DNA of 64,000 nt, taken from contig JALWTT010000013.1 of NCBI GenBank assembly GCA_027077795.1, positions 62,001 through 126,000 of the forward strand, read 5' to 3'. Source of the DNA: Thermotogaceae bacterium. Its GTDB lineage: Bacteria; Thermotogota; Thermotogae; Thermotogales; Thermotogaceae. How positions within the stretch are numbered: position 1 is the first letter of the stretch; the number at the start of each line of letters is the position of its first letter. Below are positions 34,374-44,304 of the stretch, piece after piece. The position numbers and the translations under genes were made by a program. The notes under the pieces were generated by a model that made no database searches, was not told the origin of the DNA, and was given only the letters and a program-made list of their open reading frames with translations.

Positions 34374-35415
34374 TTGGGAGCTTCAGGCTCCCGTTTATCA
34401 TTTCTCTCAGAAGCTGTATATCTTTGTAAAGGGTTGCATGTGTGTATCCATAGATAACGAGTTTTTCGCCCTTGAGTTTCCCGAGTGCGAGAGCGCTCAC
34501 CACTGGGACCATTCCATCACTTGGTGAGAACTCATCTCTCCCTTTCCCAATCATATCACTTAATGCTGCCATATACATGAGTTGCCAGCTGAAAACAACC
34601 GCTCTTTTGTCAAAGGATATCTGAATAGCTTTCAAGGAAGAATCTATGTCATTCGGTGTGAGCATACCTGCTATCATGTGGTATTTCACGGAAGGATAGT
34701 TTCTCAAAGGTGGGAGTCTTTTGTTCATCCACGATAGTTCTCTAGACCCTACAGAGGATATGTATCCTATGGTGTAGCTCATAGCCAGCGTGATTCTCAT
34801 GGCATCTGCGGTAACTCTATCGATGTGAAAGGTTTTTTCAAAGTTGTGGGGATCCACGATCAATGCGTCTGCAAGAGGGCTCCCGAAATGTGGCACCCCT
34901 AGAAAATACACATCTTTAACATTCCTTCTGAATTTGGCATTTTCAAGGGCGCATCTTGCAACAAGACCCCCTTTACTATGCGCTATTATTTTGATGTTCT
35001 TCAGATTCGCGGCGAGTTTTGCTAGCTTTTTTCCGGAATCCCAATAGCTTTCAAAGAGTGATGGATACTTGAAGATATACAGCGAACACATGCTACCGGA
35101 TTCTTTCCACGCTTCGATCATTGACGATTTAAACTCGTTGAAGTATATGTCTTTGCTCTGGTATTCGAATGGATCTAGTCCATGAATGGCCAGAATCGTG
35201 CAATCACTAGATCCTTTCCCTGCAAGGATCAGGGTGTCATCGCTGGCTTGTATTGTTTCTGTACTCTTGAATACTGCAAATCCAAAGTCAACGGGGGTTC
35301 CATCTCCTATAAATCTTCCAACATCCAGCCATGTTGAATGGCATACGGTTAAGTTTGCTTTTACGGGAAATGCTAAAATTGGGAACGTCAAAAAAAAGAT
35401 GCAGAGCTTCCTCAT
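34324..35415 (-). CDS. Secreted alpha/beta-hydrolase (lipase/esterase-like)
   Basis: 363 residues in the frame as it stands. Signal peptide RKLCIFFLTFPILAFPVKA. It has the oxyanion loop ILAIHGLDP, the nucleophile elbow IIAHSKGGLVAR (Ala replaces the first Gly of G-x-S-x-G), a probable acid in SPSDGMVPVVS and a probable catalytic His in GYTHATLYK. The fold resembles the PGAP1/DUF676 lipases. The last 15 or so codons (VEAMGFEPTASTLRR) are the antisense of tRNA-Ala, so the natural C-terminus has been lost or replaced; the catalytic core ends before it. It overlaps the permease gene upstream by 4 nt. Confidence 0.8.
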   Translation of the reverse strand: MRKLCIFFLTFPILAFPVKANLTVCHSTWLDVGRFIGDGTPVDFGFAVFKSTETIQASDDTLILAGKGSSDCTILAIHGLDPFEYQSKDIYFNEFKSSMIEAWKESGSMCSLYIFKYPSLFESYWDSGKKLAKLAANLKNIKIIAHSKGGLVARCALENAKFRRNVKDVYFLGVPHFGSPLADALIVDPHNFEKTFHIDRVTADAMRITLAMSYTIGYISSVGSRELSWMNKRLPPLRNYPSVKYHMIAGMLTPNDIDSSLKAIQISFDKRAVVFSWQLMYMAALSDMIGKGRDEFSPSDGMVPVVSALALGKLKGEKLVIYGYTHATLYKDIQLLREMINGSLKLPMVEAMGFEPTASTLRR

Positions 35416-36671
35416 GAGACGTACTCCACCATTTTTCTTCCAAGTCTAAACTGCATCATCGTGAAAATGAGTATGACCCCGAAGAGTAGGTACGCCGCAG
35501 CACATGCTATCCCCATTCTTTGCTGGTTGTAGAACAAGTCGAATACATAATAGACCATCGTTAGGCCGGAGTTGTTGTAAGGTCCCGGGAGTCCTTGATA
35601 CAGCACAAAAACCTGTGTAAAGACCTTGAACGCCCCTATGAAAGATACAATCGTCAGGAAAAACGTGGTCGGAGATAGAAGGGGCCAGGTTATGTAGTAA
35701 AACTTCTGAAAGTGGCTCGCTCCATCAACTTCCGCGGCTTCGTAATACGATTTGTCTATATTCTGAAGACCTGCCAGGAATATCACCGCATCGTATCCCA
35801 CTGTTTTCCAGATGGAGACGATGGCTATGGTTGGTATCGTCCACCTTTCGTCCTTGAGCCACGCGATTTTTCCACCTCCAAAGATGCTCAGAATGTAGTT
35901 CAGAAGACCATAGTCATCGTTGAATATCCACTGCCACACGAGAGATATCGCAACAACGGATGTCACAAACGGTATGAAATACGAGGTTCTAAAAAGTGCG
36001 TTGAAATTTATATTCGAGTTTAAAAGCAAGGCTATTCCCAAGGAGATAACTATGGTAGCCGGGACGCTCAAAAGTACGTAATACGTGGTGTTGTAAAGGG
36101 CTTTCAGAAAATCGTTCCTCTCTTTCGCATCCAAAAGCCACTTTATTATGTCATTTTTGTGAGGCAGAAACTGGTTAATTATTATGAACAGGGCCAAACC
36201 AATGAACAAAATTGTCCAAAACCTCTGTAGAGCTTTTGAGGAATATTTCCTCATGATGTATGTTATCAGGGGCCATACCACGATGTTCACGATTAAAAGC
36301 GCTGTGGGATTTGAGATCGTTAGAAAAGAGGCAGTGGATAATGCGGCGATGAGAGTGGAAAGTAAAAGGTCTCTTTTGTTTCTGAGGGTGAGGAACGCGT
36401 AGACTGTCCCAATAGCTGCCGATGTTGCCAACAAGCTTGCAAATAGGGAGGCCCAAAACGGGTATTTTGGAGGGGTTGAGAAGCTGAATATCTCAAGATA
36501 GTTCGCGAATCCTGCAAATGTAGGATGGCGCATGTTCCTGAAATCCCATTTGAAAAAGCTCAAAACAAGGGAGAAGCCTATTGGCCAGAACACGAATATT
36601 CCCAGAACTATTATAGAAGGCAAAAGGAATAGATATCCTTCAAGGGTTTCTCTCATTCTTCGCGCGTTCAC
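35412..36671 (-). CDS. ABC transporter permease, MalF type with extra membrane region
   Basis: About 419 residues from GTG 36671, seven bases after GGAG. After the first helix (LFLLPSIIVLGIFVFWPIGF) there is an insertion of about 110 residues with three or four additional hydrophobic segments (AALSTASFLTISNPTALLI, TILFIGLALFIIINQFL). The normal permease core follows, with the EAA loop EAAEVDGASHFQKFYYITWP. Neither binding protein, partner permease nor ATPase is adjacent. It lies 14 nt after rtcB and overlaps the lipase gene. Confidence 0.85.
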   Translation of the reverse strand: MNARRMRETLEGYLFLLPSIIVLGIFVFWPIGFSLVLSFFKWDFRNMRHPTFAGFANYLEIFSFSTPPKYPFWASLFASLLATSAAIGTVYAFLTLRNKRDLLLSTLIAALSTASFLTISNPTALLIVNIVVWPLITYIMRKYSSKALQRFWTILFIGLALFIIINQFLPHKNDIIKWLLDAKERNDFLKALYNTTYYVLLSVPATIVISLGIALLLNSNINFNALFRTSYFIPFVTSVVAISLVWQWIFNDDYGLLNYILSIFGGGKIAWLKDERWTIPTIAIVSIWKTVGYDAVIFLAGLQNIDKSYYEAAEVDGASHFQKFYYITWPLLSPTTFFLTIVSFIGAFKVFTQVFVLYQGLPGPYNNSGLTMVYYVFDLFYNQQRMGIACAAAYLLFGVILIFTMMQFRLGRKMVEYVS

Positions 36672-36684
36672 GAAACCACTCCTC

Positions 36685-38109
36685 TCATCCTTTAACAACG
36701 CCAATCGGCACCAATCTGACCACTTTCTTTGCAATTCCAAGAGTATCTATTATATCAACAACAAAGCCTACATCCTTATAGGCTTGCGGTGCCTCCTCGA
36801 TCAAAGTTTTCTTTCCTCTACTCAAAACAGCTATTCCCTTTCTTCGAAGCTCCTCAATAACCTCCGAAAAGCTCAGCCTTCTCAGAGCCTCTCTCCTTCC
36901 TAAAACCCTTCCAGCTCCGTGTGCTGACGATCCAAAAGTCCACTCTTCTGCTTTTCTGGTGCCGACCATTATGTAAGACTCGGTTCCCATATCGCCCGGT
37001 ATTATAACCGGCTGCCCGTGAGCTCTGTAAACCTCTGGGATGAGTTCGTTACCAGGGCCAAAGGACCTTGTAGCTCCTTTTCTATGAACGATCAAGAGTT
37101 TCTTCTTCCCGTCTATCTCGTATTCCTCAAGTTTGGCTATATTGTGTGCTAGATCGTACAAAAGTCCCACCTTTACATCCTTTCCAAAAACTTTCCATAC
37201 TGCTTTTCTAACGAGGTGCCCGATTATTTGACGATTTGCAAACGCATAGTTGGCGGCACAGCCCATCGCTGAAAAATAAGTCTGGCCGAGTTTGTGATCA
37301 AATGGGGCGTTTATCAACTGCTTATCGGGAAGATCCAAATTGTGCTCTTTGAGTTTATCTCTCATGAGTTTTATGTAATCCGTGGCAATTTGGTGCCCAA
37401 ATCCCCTGCTACCAGTATGAATCATCACAGTCACCTGATCCCTGAACAGTCCGAATTTTTCTGCGACGGATTCATCGTACACATCTGCTACAACTTGAAC
37501 CTCTATGAAATGGTTCCCTCCACCTAGGGTACCAAGCTCATCTTCTCCTCTATCGTAGGCCTTGTTTGAAACCACACCCGGATCCGCAAATGAGAGTTTG
37601 CCGTTATCTTCTATAACTTTTAGGTCTTCTTCGAATCCGTACCCGGCTTTTACAGCCCATTCTGCACCTTCCAAACATACTTTCCTGAGCCCCTTTTTCC
37701 CGAGTTTGAGAGAGCTCCTACCTCCAACACCAGTGGGGACAATCTCATACACGTTTTCAACGAGCTTTTGTACGTCTCTTTTGATCCGAGAAACCTTTAG
37801 GTCTGTCTTCAGCACTCTCACACCGCAGTTTATATCAAATCCCACAGCACCTGGCGAAATTATTCCATTTTTTGCATCGAACGCCGCTACTCCCCCTATG
37901 GGAAAACCATAACCCCAGTGTATATCGGGCATACCGTAAACTTCTTTTACAACTCCCGGAAGAGATGCTACGTTGACCAGCTGTTTTATAGCTTCTCTGA
38001 ACTGGGGATCTTCTATCGTTTTTATGTCCGTGAGCACAACTGCATCCACGTTCATGGAATTCTCTTTCTTAACACGCCAGACGAATCTATCCTCTCTGAT
38101 TATGTTCAT
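36685..38109 (-). CDS. rtcB: RNA-splicing ligase RtcB
   Basis: 474 residues, overlapping the disA stop by 4 nt. It has PDIHWGYGFPIGGVAAFD, FDINCGVRVL (metal cysteine), GGGNHFIEVQ, HTGSRGFGHQ and GPGNELIPEVYR. The C-terminal SSAHGAGRVLGRREA contains the histidine that forms the GMP intermediate. RtcB joins 2',3'-cyclic phosphate or 3'-phosphate ends to 5'-OH RNA ends using GTP and Mn2+. No archease or RtcA gene is nearby. Confidence 0.97.
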   Translation of the reverse strand: MNIIREDRFVWRVKKENSMNVDAVVLTDIKTIEDPQFREAIKQLVNVASLPGVVKEVYGMPDIHWGYGFPIGGVAAFDAKNGIISPGAVGFDINCGVRVLKTDLKVSRIKRDVQKLVENVYEIVPTGVGGRSSLKLGKKGLRKVCLEGAEWAVKAGYGFEEDLKVIEDNGKLSFADPGVVSNKAYDRGEDELGTLGGGNHFIEVQVVADVYDESVAEKFGLFRDQVTVMIHTGSRGFGHQIATDYIKLMRDKLKEHNLDLPDKQLINAPFDHKLGQTYFSAMGCAANYAFANRQIIGHLVRKAVWKVFGKDVKVGLLYDLAHNIAKLEEYEIDGKKKLLIVHRKGATRSFGPGNELIPEVYRAHGQPVIIPGDMGTESYIMVGTRKAEEWTFGSSAHGAGRVLGRREALRRLSFSEVIEELRRKGIAVLSRGKKTLIEEAPQAYKDVGFVVDIIDTLGIAKKVVRLVPIGVVKG

Positions 38110-39179
38110 TCATATTCACCCTCAGCCACAAGGTTTTTCCTTGTTTTGAGGGAGTTTATGCTGTCGACGATCGCCCTAGCCCTTTTATCTCCTATCCCCT
38201 CTACTTCTTTGAGATCTTCTTGCGAAGCATGGCTTATCTGGAATATACTGCGGAACCTTTCGACTACTTTCCGGCTGATGCTCATGGGGATCTTCGCCAG
38301 ATACTTCAAAAGTCTGTATCCTCTGGCTTCGATGAGCATATCATCCATCTGTGATGTGTTCTGGACACTGTACCCAAGAGCTCTTGCGATTTTGATGAGA
38401 TCTATACTGGATTCCTTCACGAGACTATCTATCATTTCAGAAGCTTCTTGCGTGTTGACCTCATCTTTTGAGTAATCCATGACAAGGAGCTCTATCAGAT
38501 CGCTCGAGTTCTCGGTGATTTCCTCTATTTGCATCTTGGCTAAGCGCCCTTCATCTCCGAGTTCCACCAGATATGGCCTGAGTTCTTCTACTATTTTCAT
38601 AACCATGACTCCTTTTTCTACAACCCGACAGACATCCGATACAGTGGTTCGATTCTCCAACTCCATTATATCGAGCTCTATCAGAAGTCTATCAAAATTC
38701 TTTCGAAATTTTTCCAAAGTGTTGATCGCCTGGTTGACCTTGGAGACGACGAAATTTATATCGTTCACTACATACTTGTAATCCTTGTAGTAGAGTGTGA
38801 TGATGTTCCTCCTTCTGGAAACCGCAATTGCGACCTTTTCAAATTGCTTTGCAAACCTCTCAGCTGTCCTGTGCCTCGTGCCGGTTTCTTGCGTTGGTAT
38901 GAGTGAATTCGGGACTAGGTGAACATTCGCGGCGAAAATCTTAGAAGCATCTTCAGATATTGCTATGGCTCCATCCATCTTTGCCAGTTCGTATAAGAAT
39001 TCAGGTTCAAACAAAATGTCTAGCTTGAATCCGCCTTGTATGGCTTCTGAATATTTCTCCAAATCATCGATCATTATCAGAAGAGCTCCCATCTTTGCCC
39101 TAAGGATATCATCAAGGGCCTTACGCAGAGGTGTCCCCGGAGATATCAGTTTGATCTTTTCCAGGAGTTCCTCCGTCAT
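38106..39179 (-). CDS. disA: Diadenylate cyclase DisA
   Basis: 357 residues. The DAC domain has the catalytic motifs MDGAIAIS (DGA) and TGTRHRTAERFA (RHR). A helical linker follows, and the C-terminal helix-hairpin-helix region has LKEVEGIGDKRARAIVDSI for branched-DNA binding. DisA makes c-di-AMP from two ATP and links DNA integrity to signalling. It overlaps radA by 4 nt, the common radA-disA arrangement. Confidence 0.97.
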   Translation of the reverse strand: MTEELLEKIKLISPGTPLRKALDDILRAKMGALLIMIDDLEKYSEAIQGGFKLDILFEPEFLYELAKMDGAIAISEDASKIFAANVHLVPNSLIPTQETGTRHRTAERFAKQFEKVAIAVSRRRNIITLYYKDYKYVVNDINFVVSKVNQAINTLEKFRKNFDRLLIELDIMELENRTTVSDVCRVVEKGVMVMKIVEELRPYLVELGDEGRLAKMQIEEITENSSDLIELLVMDYSKDEVNTQEASEMIDSLVKESSIDLIKIARALGYSVQNTSQMDDMLIEARGYRLLKYLAKIPMSISRKVVERFRSIFQISHASQEDLKEVEGIGDKRARAIVDSINSLKTRKNLVAEGEYE

Positions 39180-40462
39180 CTGATCACCCCCGCAAGGTCA
39201 GAAAGTGTCCTGACTTTCCTCGATGCAGATTCAAATGGCCCCATGATCTCTTCAAACCCGCTCTTCTTGAGAATCTCCAGCCTTCTCTCCAGTGAATAGG
39301 GAGGGCGAATCATCCCATCCAATCCAACTTCGCCCATGAAAACCACTTTCCCAATCTCCATTTCCACCAGCGAAGAAAATATGGCCGATGCAACAGCTAA
39401 GTCCACCGCCGGATCCGTTACCCTCAATCCTCCAAGAACCTTCACGTAGACATCGTGAAAATCCAAGGGAAGTTTCAATATCTTACTCATCGTTGCGATT
39501 ATAGCCGAAACCCTGAGGTAATCCACACCGATGGAGTTCCTCCTTGGTGATGGTACTTTCGATCTCGAAACGAGTGCCTGAACTTGAATCACCATCGGAT
39601 GAGTTCCTTCTATGACACACGCGATTGCATTCCCAAATGGGAGATCCTCTCCTATGAACACCGGGTCTTCTATTCCCAGAAGCCCTGTTTCCTTCATCTC
39701 AAAGATCCCGACCTCACCTGATGGGCCGAACCTATTTTTGTAGACCCTCAAAAGCCTATAATCGGTCGTTTTCTCCCCTTCAAAGTAAAGAACGGTATCT
39801 ACCATATGTTCGATGATCTTTGGGCCGGCTATATCTCCACTCTTGGTAATGTGTCCTATGAGAAGGGAGATCACGCCTGCTTTTTTGGAAAAGTCCACCA
39901 CCTTAGATGAAACTTTCCTGAGTTGCGTAACACCCCCGGGAATGGCTCCAAGTTCTGGATCATAGAACGTCTGAATGGAATCCATCACGAGTAGATCAAA
40001 ACTCTCAGAGGCACTCAGAACGGAACTGATGTTCTGATCGTTTGTCAAGGTTATATCCTCGACTGTTCCGATTCTGGCAGCTCGAAGTCCTATCTGTTCT
40101 GCCGATTCCTCGCCTGAGGCGTACAGAACCCTCAGGCCGTTTTTGGTCATGCTGTCAGCAACTTGAAGTGCTAAGGTGCTTTTCCCTATACCTGGCTCCC
40201 CTCCCAGGAGCAAAACTTGTCCTCTGACCAGTCCTCCTCCTAGTATCGTGTCAAGCACCTTTATTCCAGTTCTGATTCTCCTTGAAGACTTCAGTCTAAC
40301 TTCGGATATTTTCATTAAAGAAGAGGGGGAAAAATTCCCCCTCGTTTTATCAACCTTCATCTCCACTGCACTGTTCCATGCCCCGCATACAGGACATCTT
40401 CCAAACCACTTCGGTGATTCATACCCACATTTGTCACATACGTAGATCACTTCTCTCTTCAA
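39176..40462 (-). CDS. radA: DNA repair protein RadA
   Basis: 428 residues. An N-terminal zinc finger (CDKCGYESPKWFGRCPVCG), a RecA-like ATPase with GGEPGIGKSTL, the RadA motif KNRFGPSGEVG, and a C-terminal Lon-like domain (VKVLGGLRVTDPAVDLAV). RadA promotes branch migration in recombination. It overlaps clpC and disA by 4 nt each. Confidence 0.97.
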   Translation of the reverse strand: MKREVIYVCDKCGYESPKWFGRCPVCGAWNSAVEMKVDKTRGNFSPSSLMKISEVRLKSSRRIRTGIKVLDTILGGGLVRGQVLLLGGEPGIGKSTLALQVADSMTKNGLRVLYASGEESAEQIGLRAARIGTVEDITLTNDQNISSVLSASESFDLLVMDSIQTFYDPELGAIPGGVTQLRKVSSKVVDFSKKAGVISLLIGHITKSGDIAGPKIIEHMVDTVLYFEGEKTTDYRLLRVYKNRFGPSGEVGIFEMKETGLLGIEDPVFIGEDLPFGNAIACVIEGTHPMVIQVQALVSRSKVPSPRRNSIGVDYLRVSAIIATMSKILKLPLDFHDVYVKVLGGLRVTDPAVDLAVASAIFSSLVEMEIGKVVFMGEVGLDGMIRPPYSLERRLEILKKSGFEEIMGPFESASRKVRTLSDLAGVIR

Positions 40463-42909
40463 CTTTTGGCTCCCACCCTTTTTCTCTCTTTGGAGAACCT
40501 GAGGTTTTCACCACTCCTCCTCACGACTATCACATCATTCTCCTTGAACTTCCCTTTGAGGAGTTCCTCAGACAAGGGATCTTCTATGTATCTCTGTATA
40601 GCTCTTCTCATAGGTCTTGCTCCATAAACTGGATCGTAGCCTCTCTCAAGTAAAAATTCTTTTGCTTCTTTCGTGAGTTTGAGTTCCATACTCTTTTCCG
40701 ACAGCCTCTTCCTGAGATCCTTTAGCAGTATGTCTATTATCTTCAAAACGTGGTTTCTGTTGAGTGGATGGAATACTACTATCTCATCGAGCCTGTTCAG
40801 AAATTCCGGCCTGAATGTTTTCTTAACTTCACTCATCACCAGGTTTTTGATCTCTTCGTATTGGGATCTTTCATCTTCCCGTGCTGCAAATCCAAGAGAG
40901 CGCTTGCTCCTGTTTATGAATTCCCCTCCGAGGTTGCTAGTCATTATAACTATGGTGTTTCTGAAATCGACCTCTCTACCCTGACTGTCCGTCAGTCTTC
41001 CCTCATCCATTATCTGAAGAAGGAGGTTGAATATATCAGGATGAGCTTTTTCCATCTCGTCGAAAAGTATCACGGAGAACGGCCTTCTCCTTATCTTCTC
41101 CGTTAAGGATCCTCCTTCTTCATAGCCTATGTATCCTGGAGGAGCTCCTATGAGCCTGGACATCGCGAACCTTTCCATGTACTCGCTCATATCGAACCTT
41201 ATCAGGGCATTCTCATCGCCAAACAGGTGCTCTGCAAGCGCCTTTGCAAGCTCCGTTTTCCCAACCCCGGTTGGTCCAAGGAATAGGAAAGTTCCGATGG
41301 GTCTTCTGGGATCTTTCAGTCCAGATCTGGCTCTTCTTATAGCTCTTGATACAGCTTTTATGGCATCATCCTGACCGACGATTCTTCTGTGAAGAGCCTC
41401 TTCAAGATTGAGGAGTTTCTCAGATTCAGTCTCCTCGAGCTTTTTCAGGGGTATTCCTGTCCAACTTGAGACTATTTCCGCTATGTCCTCCTCTGTGACG
41501 GTTACTATCACATCGTCAACTTCTTTTTTCCATTCGTTGTACCTTTTCCTGTATTCCCTCTCAAGGTTTCTCTCCTCTTCTTTGAGTTTAGCAGCCCTTT
41601 CATAATCCTGCATTTGAACGGCTTCTTCTTTCTCTCCCCTTATGTCGTCGAGGCGCATCTTCAAGAGCTTTATCTCAGACGGAATCGTGAATATCTTGAG
41701 CCGTGCCTTGGCACCAGCCTCATCTATCAAGTCTATCGCCTTATCGGGTAGGAAGTGATCAGTTATGTACCTCTTTGAAAGGTTTACAGCCGCTTTCAGT
41801 GCTTCGTCCTGGTATTTCACCTTGTGGTGCCTTTCATACCTGTTCCTGAGCCCATAGAGTATTTCTATAGTCTCCTGCTCTGAGGGTTCTCTGACGTATA
41901 CCTTCTGGAATCTCCTTTCAAGAGCTGCGTCTTTCTCGATGTATTTCCTGTATTCGTCCGGGGTCGTAGCTCCTATGCACCTTATTTCCCCCCTCGCCAA
42001 GGAAGGCTTGAGGATATTTGCAGCATCCACAGCTCCTTCAGCTGATCCAGCACCAACTATAGTGTGCAGTTCGTCTATGAACAGTATTATGCTTTTGTCC
42101 TTCGTCACGACTTGGAGGAGCTTCTTCATCCTCTTTTCAAATTCTCCTCTGTACTTTGTCCCAGCTACTAATGAGGCAACGTCAAGGGAGAATATCACCC
42201 TGTTTCTCAAAGGTTCTGGTACTTCACCAGCCACTATCCTCTGAGCTAGTCCTTCCACTATTGCTGTTTTTCCAACCCCTGGTTCCCCTATCAACACTGG
42301 GTTGTTCTTTTTTCTCCTCACGAGTATCTGCATTATCCTTTCGATCTCTTCATCTCTTCCTATAACTGGGTCGAGTAGTCCCCTGGCTGCCAATTCTGTG
42401 AGGTCAACTCCGAAGCCCTCCAATTGCTTAACTGAACTGGATTGGAACACTCCCTTCTTCCCTGGAATGACATCAGCATCGGAAACCGTATCCAATATCT
42501 CCTTTCTGAGGACTTGAAGGTCTATCCCGAATTTTCTGAGAACGTGTATGGCTATTCCTTCACCTTCCCTTATTATCCCCAGAAGAAGATGCTCAGGCCT
42601 TATCCTCTCGCTTCCCAGGAGTTTAGCTTCCTCATAGGCCAGCTCGGTGACCCTTTTCGCCCTCGGGGTCATCTGAGGAGAGGTTATAAATCCTCTCATT
42701 CCCATTCCCACCATGGATATAATCTCACTCTTCGCTCTGCTGTATGTGAGACCCATCGCAGCGAGCACATCACTCGCTGGGTTATTTCCAATCTTCAGGA
42801 GCCCGAGGAGTATGTGTTCGGTACCGACATAGGAGTGGCCAAGCTCTTTAGCCTCTTCCTGAGCCGTTACGAATACCTGAGCAGCCTTTTCCGAAAATTT
42901 GTCAAACAT
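40459..42909 (-). CDS. clpC: ATP-dependent Clp protease ATPase subunit ClpC
   Basis: About 816 residues from ATG 42909, eight bases after GGAGG. Two N-terminal Clp repeats ([20 protein letters not shown]), AAA domain 1 with GEPGVGKTA, a UVR-type linker ([20 protein letters not shown]), and AAA domain 2 with GPTGVGKTE and [17 protein letters not shown] is the likely ClpP-docking loop. No ctsR, mcsA or mcsB is adjacent. It heads the clpC-radA-disA-rtcB-permease-lipase chain. Confidence 0.96.
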   Translation of the reverse strand: MFDKFSEKAAQVFVTAQEEAKELGHSYVGTEHILLGLLKIGNNPASDVLAAMGLTYSRAKSEIISMVGMGMRGFITSPQMTPRAKRVTELAYEEAKLLGSERIRPEHLLLGIIREGEGIAIHVLRKFGIDLQVLRKEILDTVSDADVIPGKKGVFQSSSVKQLEGFGVDLTELAARGLLDPVIGRDEEIERIMQILVRRKKNNPVLIGEPGVGKTAIVEGLAQRIVAGEVPEPLRNRVIFSLDVASLVAGTKYRGEFEKRMKKLLQVVTKDKSIILFIDELHTIVGAGSAEGAVDAANILKPSLARGEIRCIGATTPDEYRKYIEKDAALERRFQKVYVREPSEQETIEILYGLRNRYERHHKVKYQDEALKAAVNLSKRYITDHFLPDKAIDLIDEAGAKARLKIFTIPSEIKLLKMRLDDIRGEKEEAVQMQDYERAAKLKEEERNLEREYRKRYNEWKKEVDDVIVTVTEEDIAEIVSSWTGIPLKKLEETESEKLLNLEEALHRRIVGQDDAIKAVSRAIRRARSGLKDPRRPIGTFLFLGPTGVGKTELAKALAEHLFGDENALIRFDMSEYMERFAMSRLIGAPPGYIGYEEGGSLTEKIRRRPFSVILFDEMEKAHPDIFNLLLQIMDEGRLTDSQGREVDFRNTIVIMTSNLGGEFINRSKRSLGFAAREDERSQYEEIKNLVMSEVKKTFRPEFLNRLDEIVVFHPLNRNHVLKIIDILLKDLRKRLSEKSMELKLTKEAKEFLLERGYDPVYGARPMRRAIQRYIEDPLSEELLKGKFKENDVIVVRRSGENLRFSKERKRVGAKS

Positions 42910-42938
42910 ATCCACCACCTCCGGGTCTTGCCATGAAA

Positions 42939-42947
42939 ATTCTACCA
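42939..42947 (-). promoter_or_regulatory. Extended -10 element of clpC
   Basis: On minus, TGG-TAGAAT (42947-42939). The surrounding 13 bases, AATTCTACCAGAA on plus (42938-42950), recur exactly at 58544-58556 before the TldE-type gene. Confidence 0.45.
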
Positions 42948-43009
42948 GAAATTGTGGGGTTTTTCCTGATGTGATTTAGACTCTACATGTTGAAAAAAGT
43001 TGGGATATT

Positions 43010-43038
43010 TTGCCATATCTGTAGTGTAGTGTTAACAT
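43010..43038 (+). promoter_or_regulatory. Possible sigma-70 promoter of the aminotransferase gene
   Basis: TTGCCA (43010-43015), 17 bases, TAACAT (43033-43038), 31 nt before the TTG start. Confidence 0.45.
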
Positions 43039-43069
43039 TTGCTCAGAAAAACGTAGGGAGGGGATCAAG

Positions 43070-44269
43070 TTGGGTTTCTTGAGTAAAGCTCATATAGATA
43101 TGACGGAGAAGTACGGGGCGCATAATTACAAGCCCATACCTGTTGTTGTGGAAAGAGGGGAAGGAGTATGGGTTTGGGATGTGGAAGGAAGAAGATACAT
43201 AGACATGCTTTCCTCCTACTCCGCGTTGAATCAAGGACACAGACATCCAAGGATAATGAGGGCACTTTTTGAACAGGCTCAACGTTTAACGCTGACTTCT
43301 AGGGCATTCTACAACGATGTTCTTGGGAGATTTTTCAAGAAGATGCATGATATCACCGGGTATGACAAAACCCTTCCCATGAACACCGGTGTTGAGGCCG
43401 TTGAAACCGCGCTGAAAATATCTAGAAAGTGGGCTTACTACAAAAAAGGTGTTCCGAAAAACGAAGGAGAAATAATCGTTATGGAGAATAATTTTCACGG
43501 TAGGACAATAACGGTTATAACGTTTTCCACGTCTGAACAGTACAGGGATGGTTTCGGGCCGTACACACCGGGCTTCAAAGTAGTAAAGTATGGTGATGTC
43601 TCCGAAATAGAGAAAGCCATAACTGACAGAACCATAGGGGTTCTGATGGAACCCATACAAGGGGAGGGGGGAATAATAGTTCCTCCAAAGGGTTATCTAG
43701 CCGATGTGAGAAAACTCACCAGAGAAAAGGGAGTACTTTTAATGTTGGATGAGATTCAGACAGGTCTTGGGCGAACGGGGAAGCTATTTGCCTATGAGTG
43801 GGAAGACGCGAAGCCAGATATACTGATACTCGGGAAAGCCCTTGGGGGAGGTGTGTATCCCGTATCCGCTGTTTTAACCGGAGATGAAATAATGGAGGTC
43901 ATAACGCCAGGGGATCACGGTTCAACCTTTGGAGGAAACCCATTAGGGGCGGCTGTTGCCATGGCAGCACTTGACGTGACCATCGATGAAAATTTGCCGG
44001 AGAACGCCAGGGTTATGGGCGAATATTTCATGGCTAAACTGAAAGAAATCGATTCCCCTGTAATCGAAGAAGTGAGAGGGAAAGGTTTGATGATAGGAGT
44101 TCAAGTGAGGGTCTCAGCCAGAGAGCTTTGCGAGAAATTGATGAAGTATGGTGTGCTGGCTTATTACGCTCATGACTATGTTATGAGATTTGCGCCTCCA
44201 CTCATCATAAGAAAGGAAGAGATCGATTGGGCTTTGGAAAGGATCGAGAAAGTTCTTAAATCGTACTGA
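43070..44269 (+). CDS. rocD: Ornithine aminotransferase (class III PLP-dependent)
   Basis: 399 residues, TTG start eight bases after GGGAGGGG. YGAHNYKPIPVVVERGEG and MLSSYSALNQGHRHPRI at the N-terminus are typical of ornithine-delta-aminotransferases. LMLDEIQTGLGRTGK holds the PLP aspartate, LGKALGGGVYP the Schiff-base lysine, and GSTFGGNPLGAAVA the phosphate site. It converts ornithine and 2-oxoglutarate to glutamate semialdehyde and glutamate. Acetylornithine aminotransferase is less likely given the N-terminal block. Confidence 0.88.
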   Translation: MGFLSKAHIDMTEKYGAHNYKPIPVVVERGEGVWVWDVEGRRYIDMLSSYSALNQGHRHPRIMRALFEQAQRLTLTSRAFYNDVLGRFFKKMHDITGYDKTLPMNTGVEAVETALKISRKWAYYKKGVPKNEGEIIVMENNFHGRTITVITFSTSEQYRDGFGPYTPGFKVVKYGDVSEIEKAITDRTIGVLMEPIQGEGGIIVPPKGYLADVRKLTREKGVLLMLDEIQTGLGRTGKLFAYEWEDAKPDILILGKALGGGVYPVSAVLTGDEIMEVITPGDHGSTFGGNPLGAAVAMAALDVTIDENLPENARVMGEYFMAKLKEIDSPVIEEVRGKGLMIGVQVRVSARELCEKLMKYGVLAYYAHDYVMRFAPPLIIRKEEIDWALERIEKVLKSY

Positions 44270-44304
44270 ATTTTTCACTTCCTTTTTCCAATGGAGGTGA
44301 AGTC

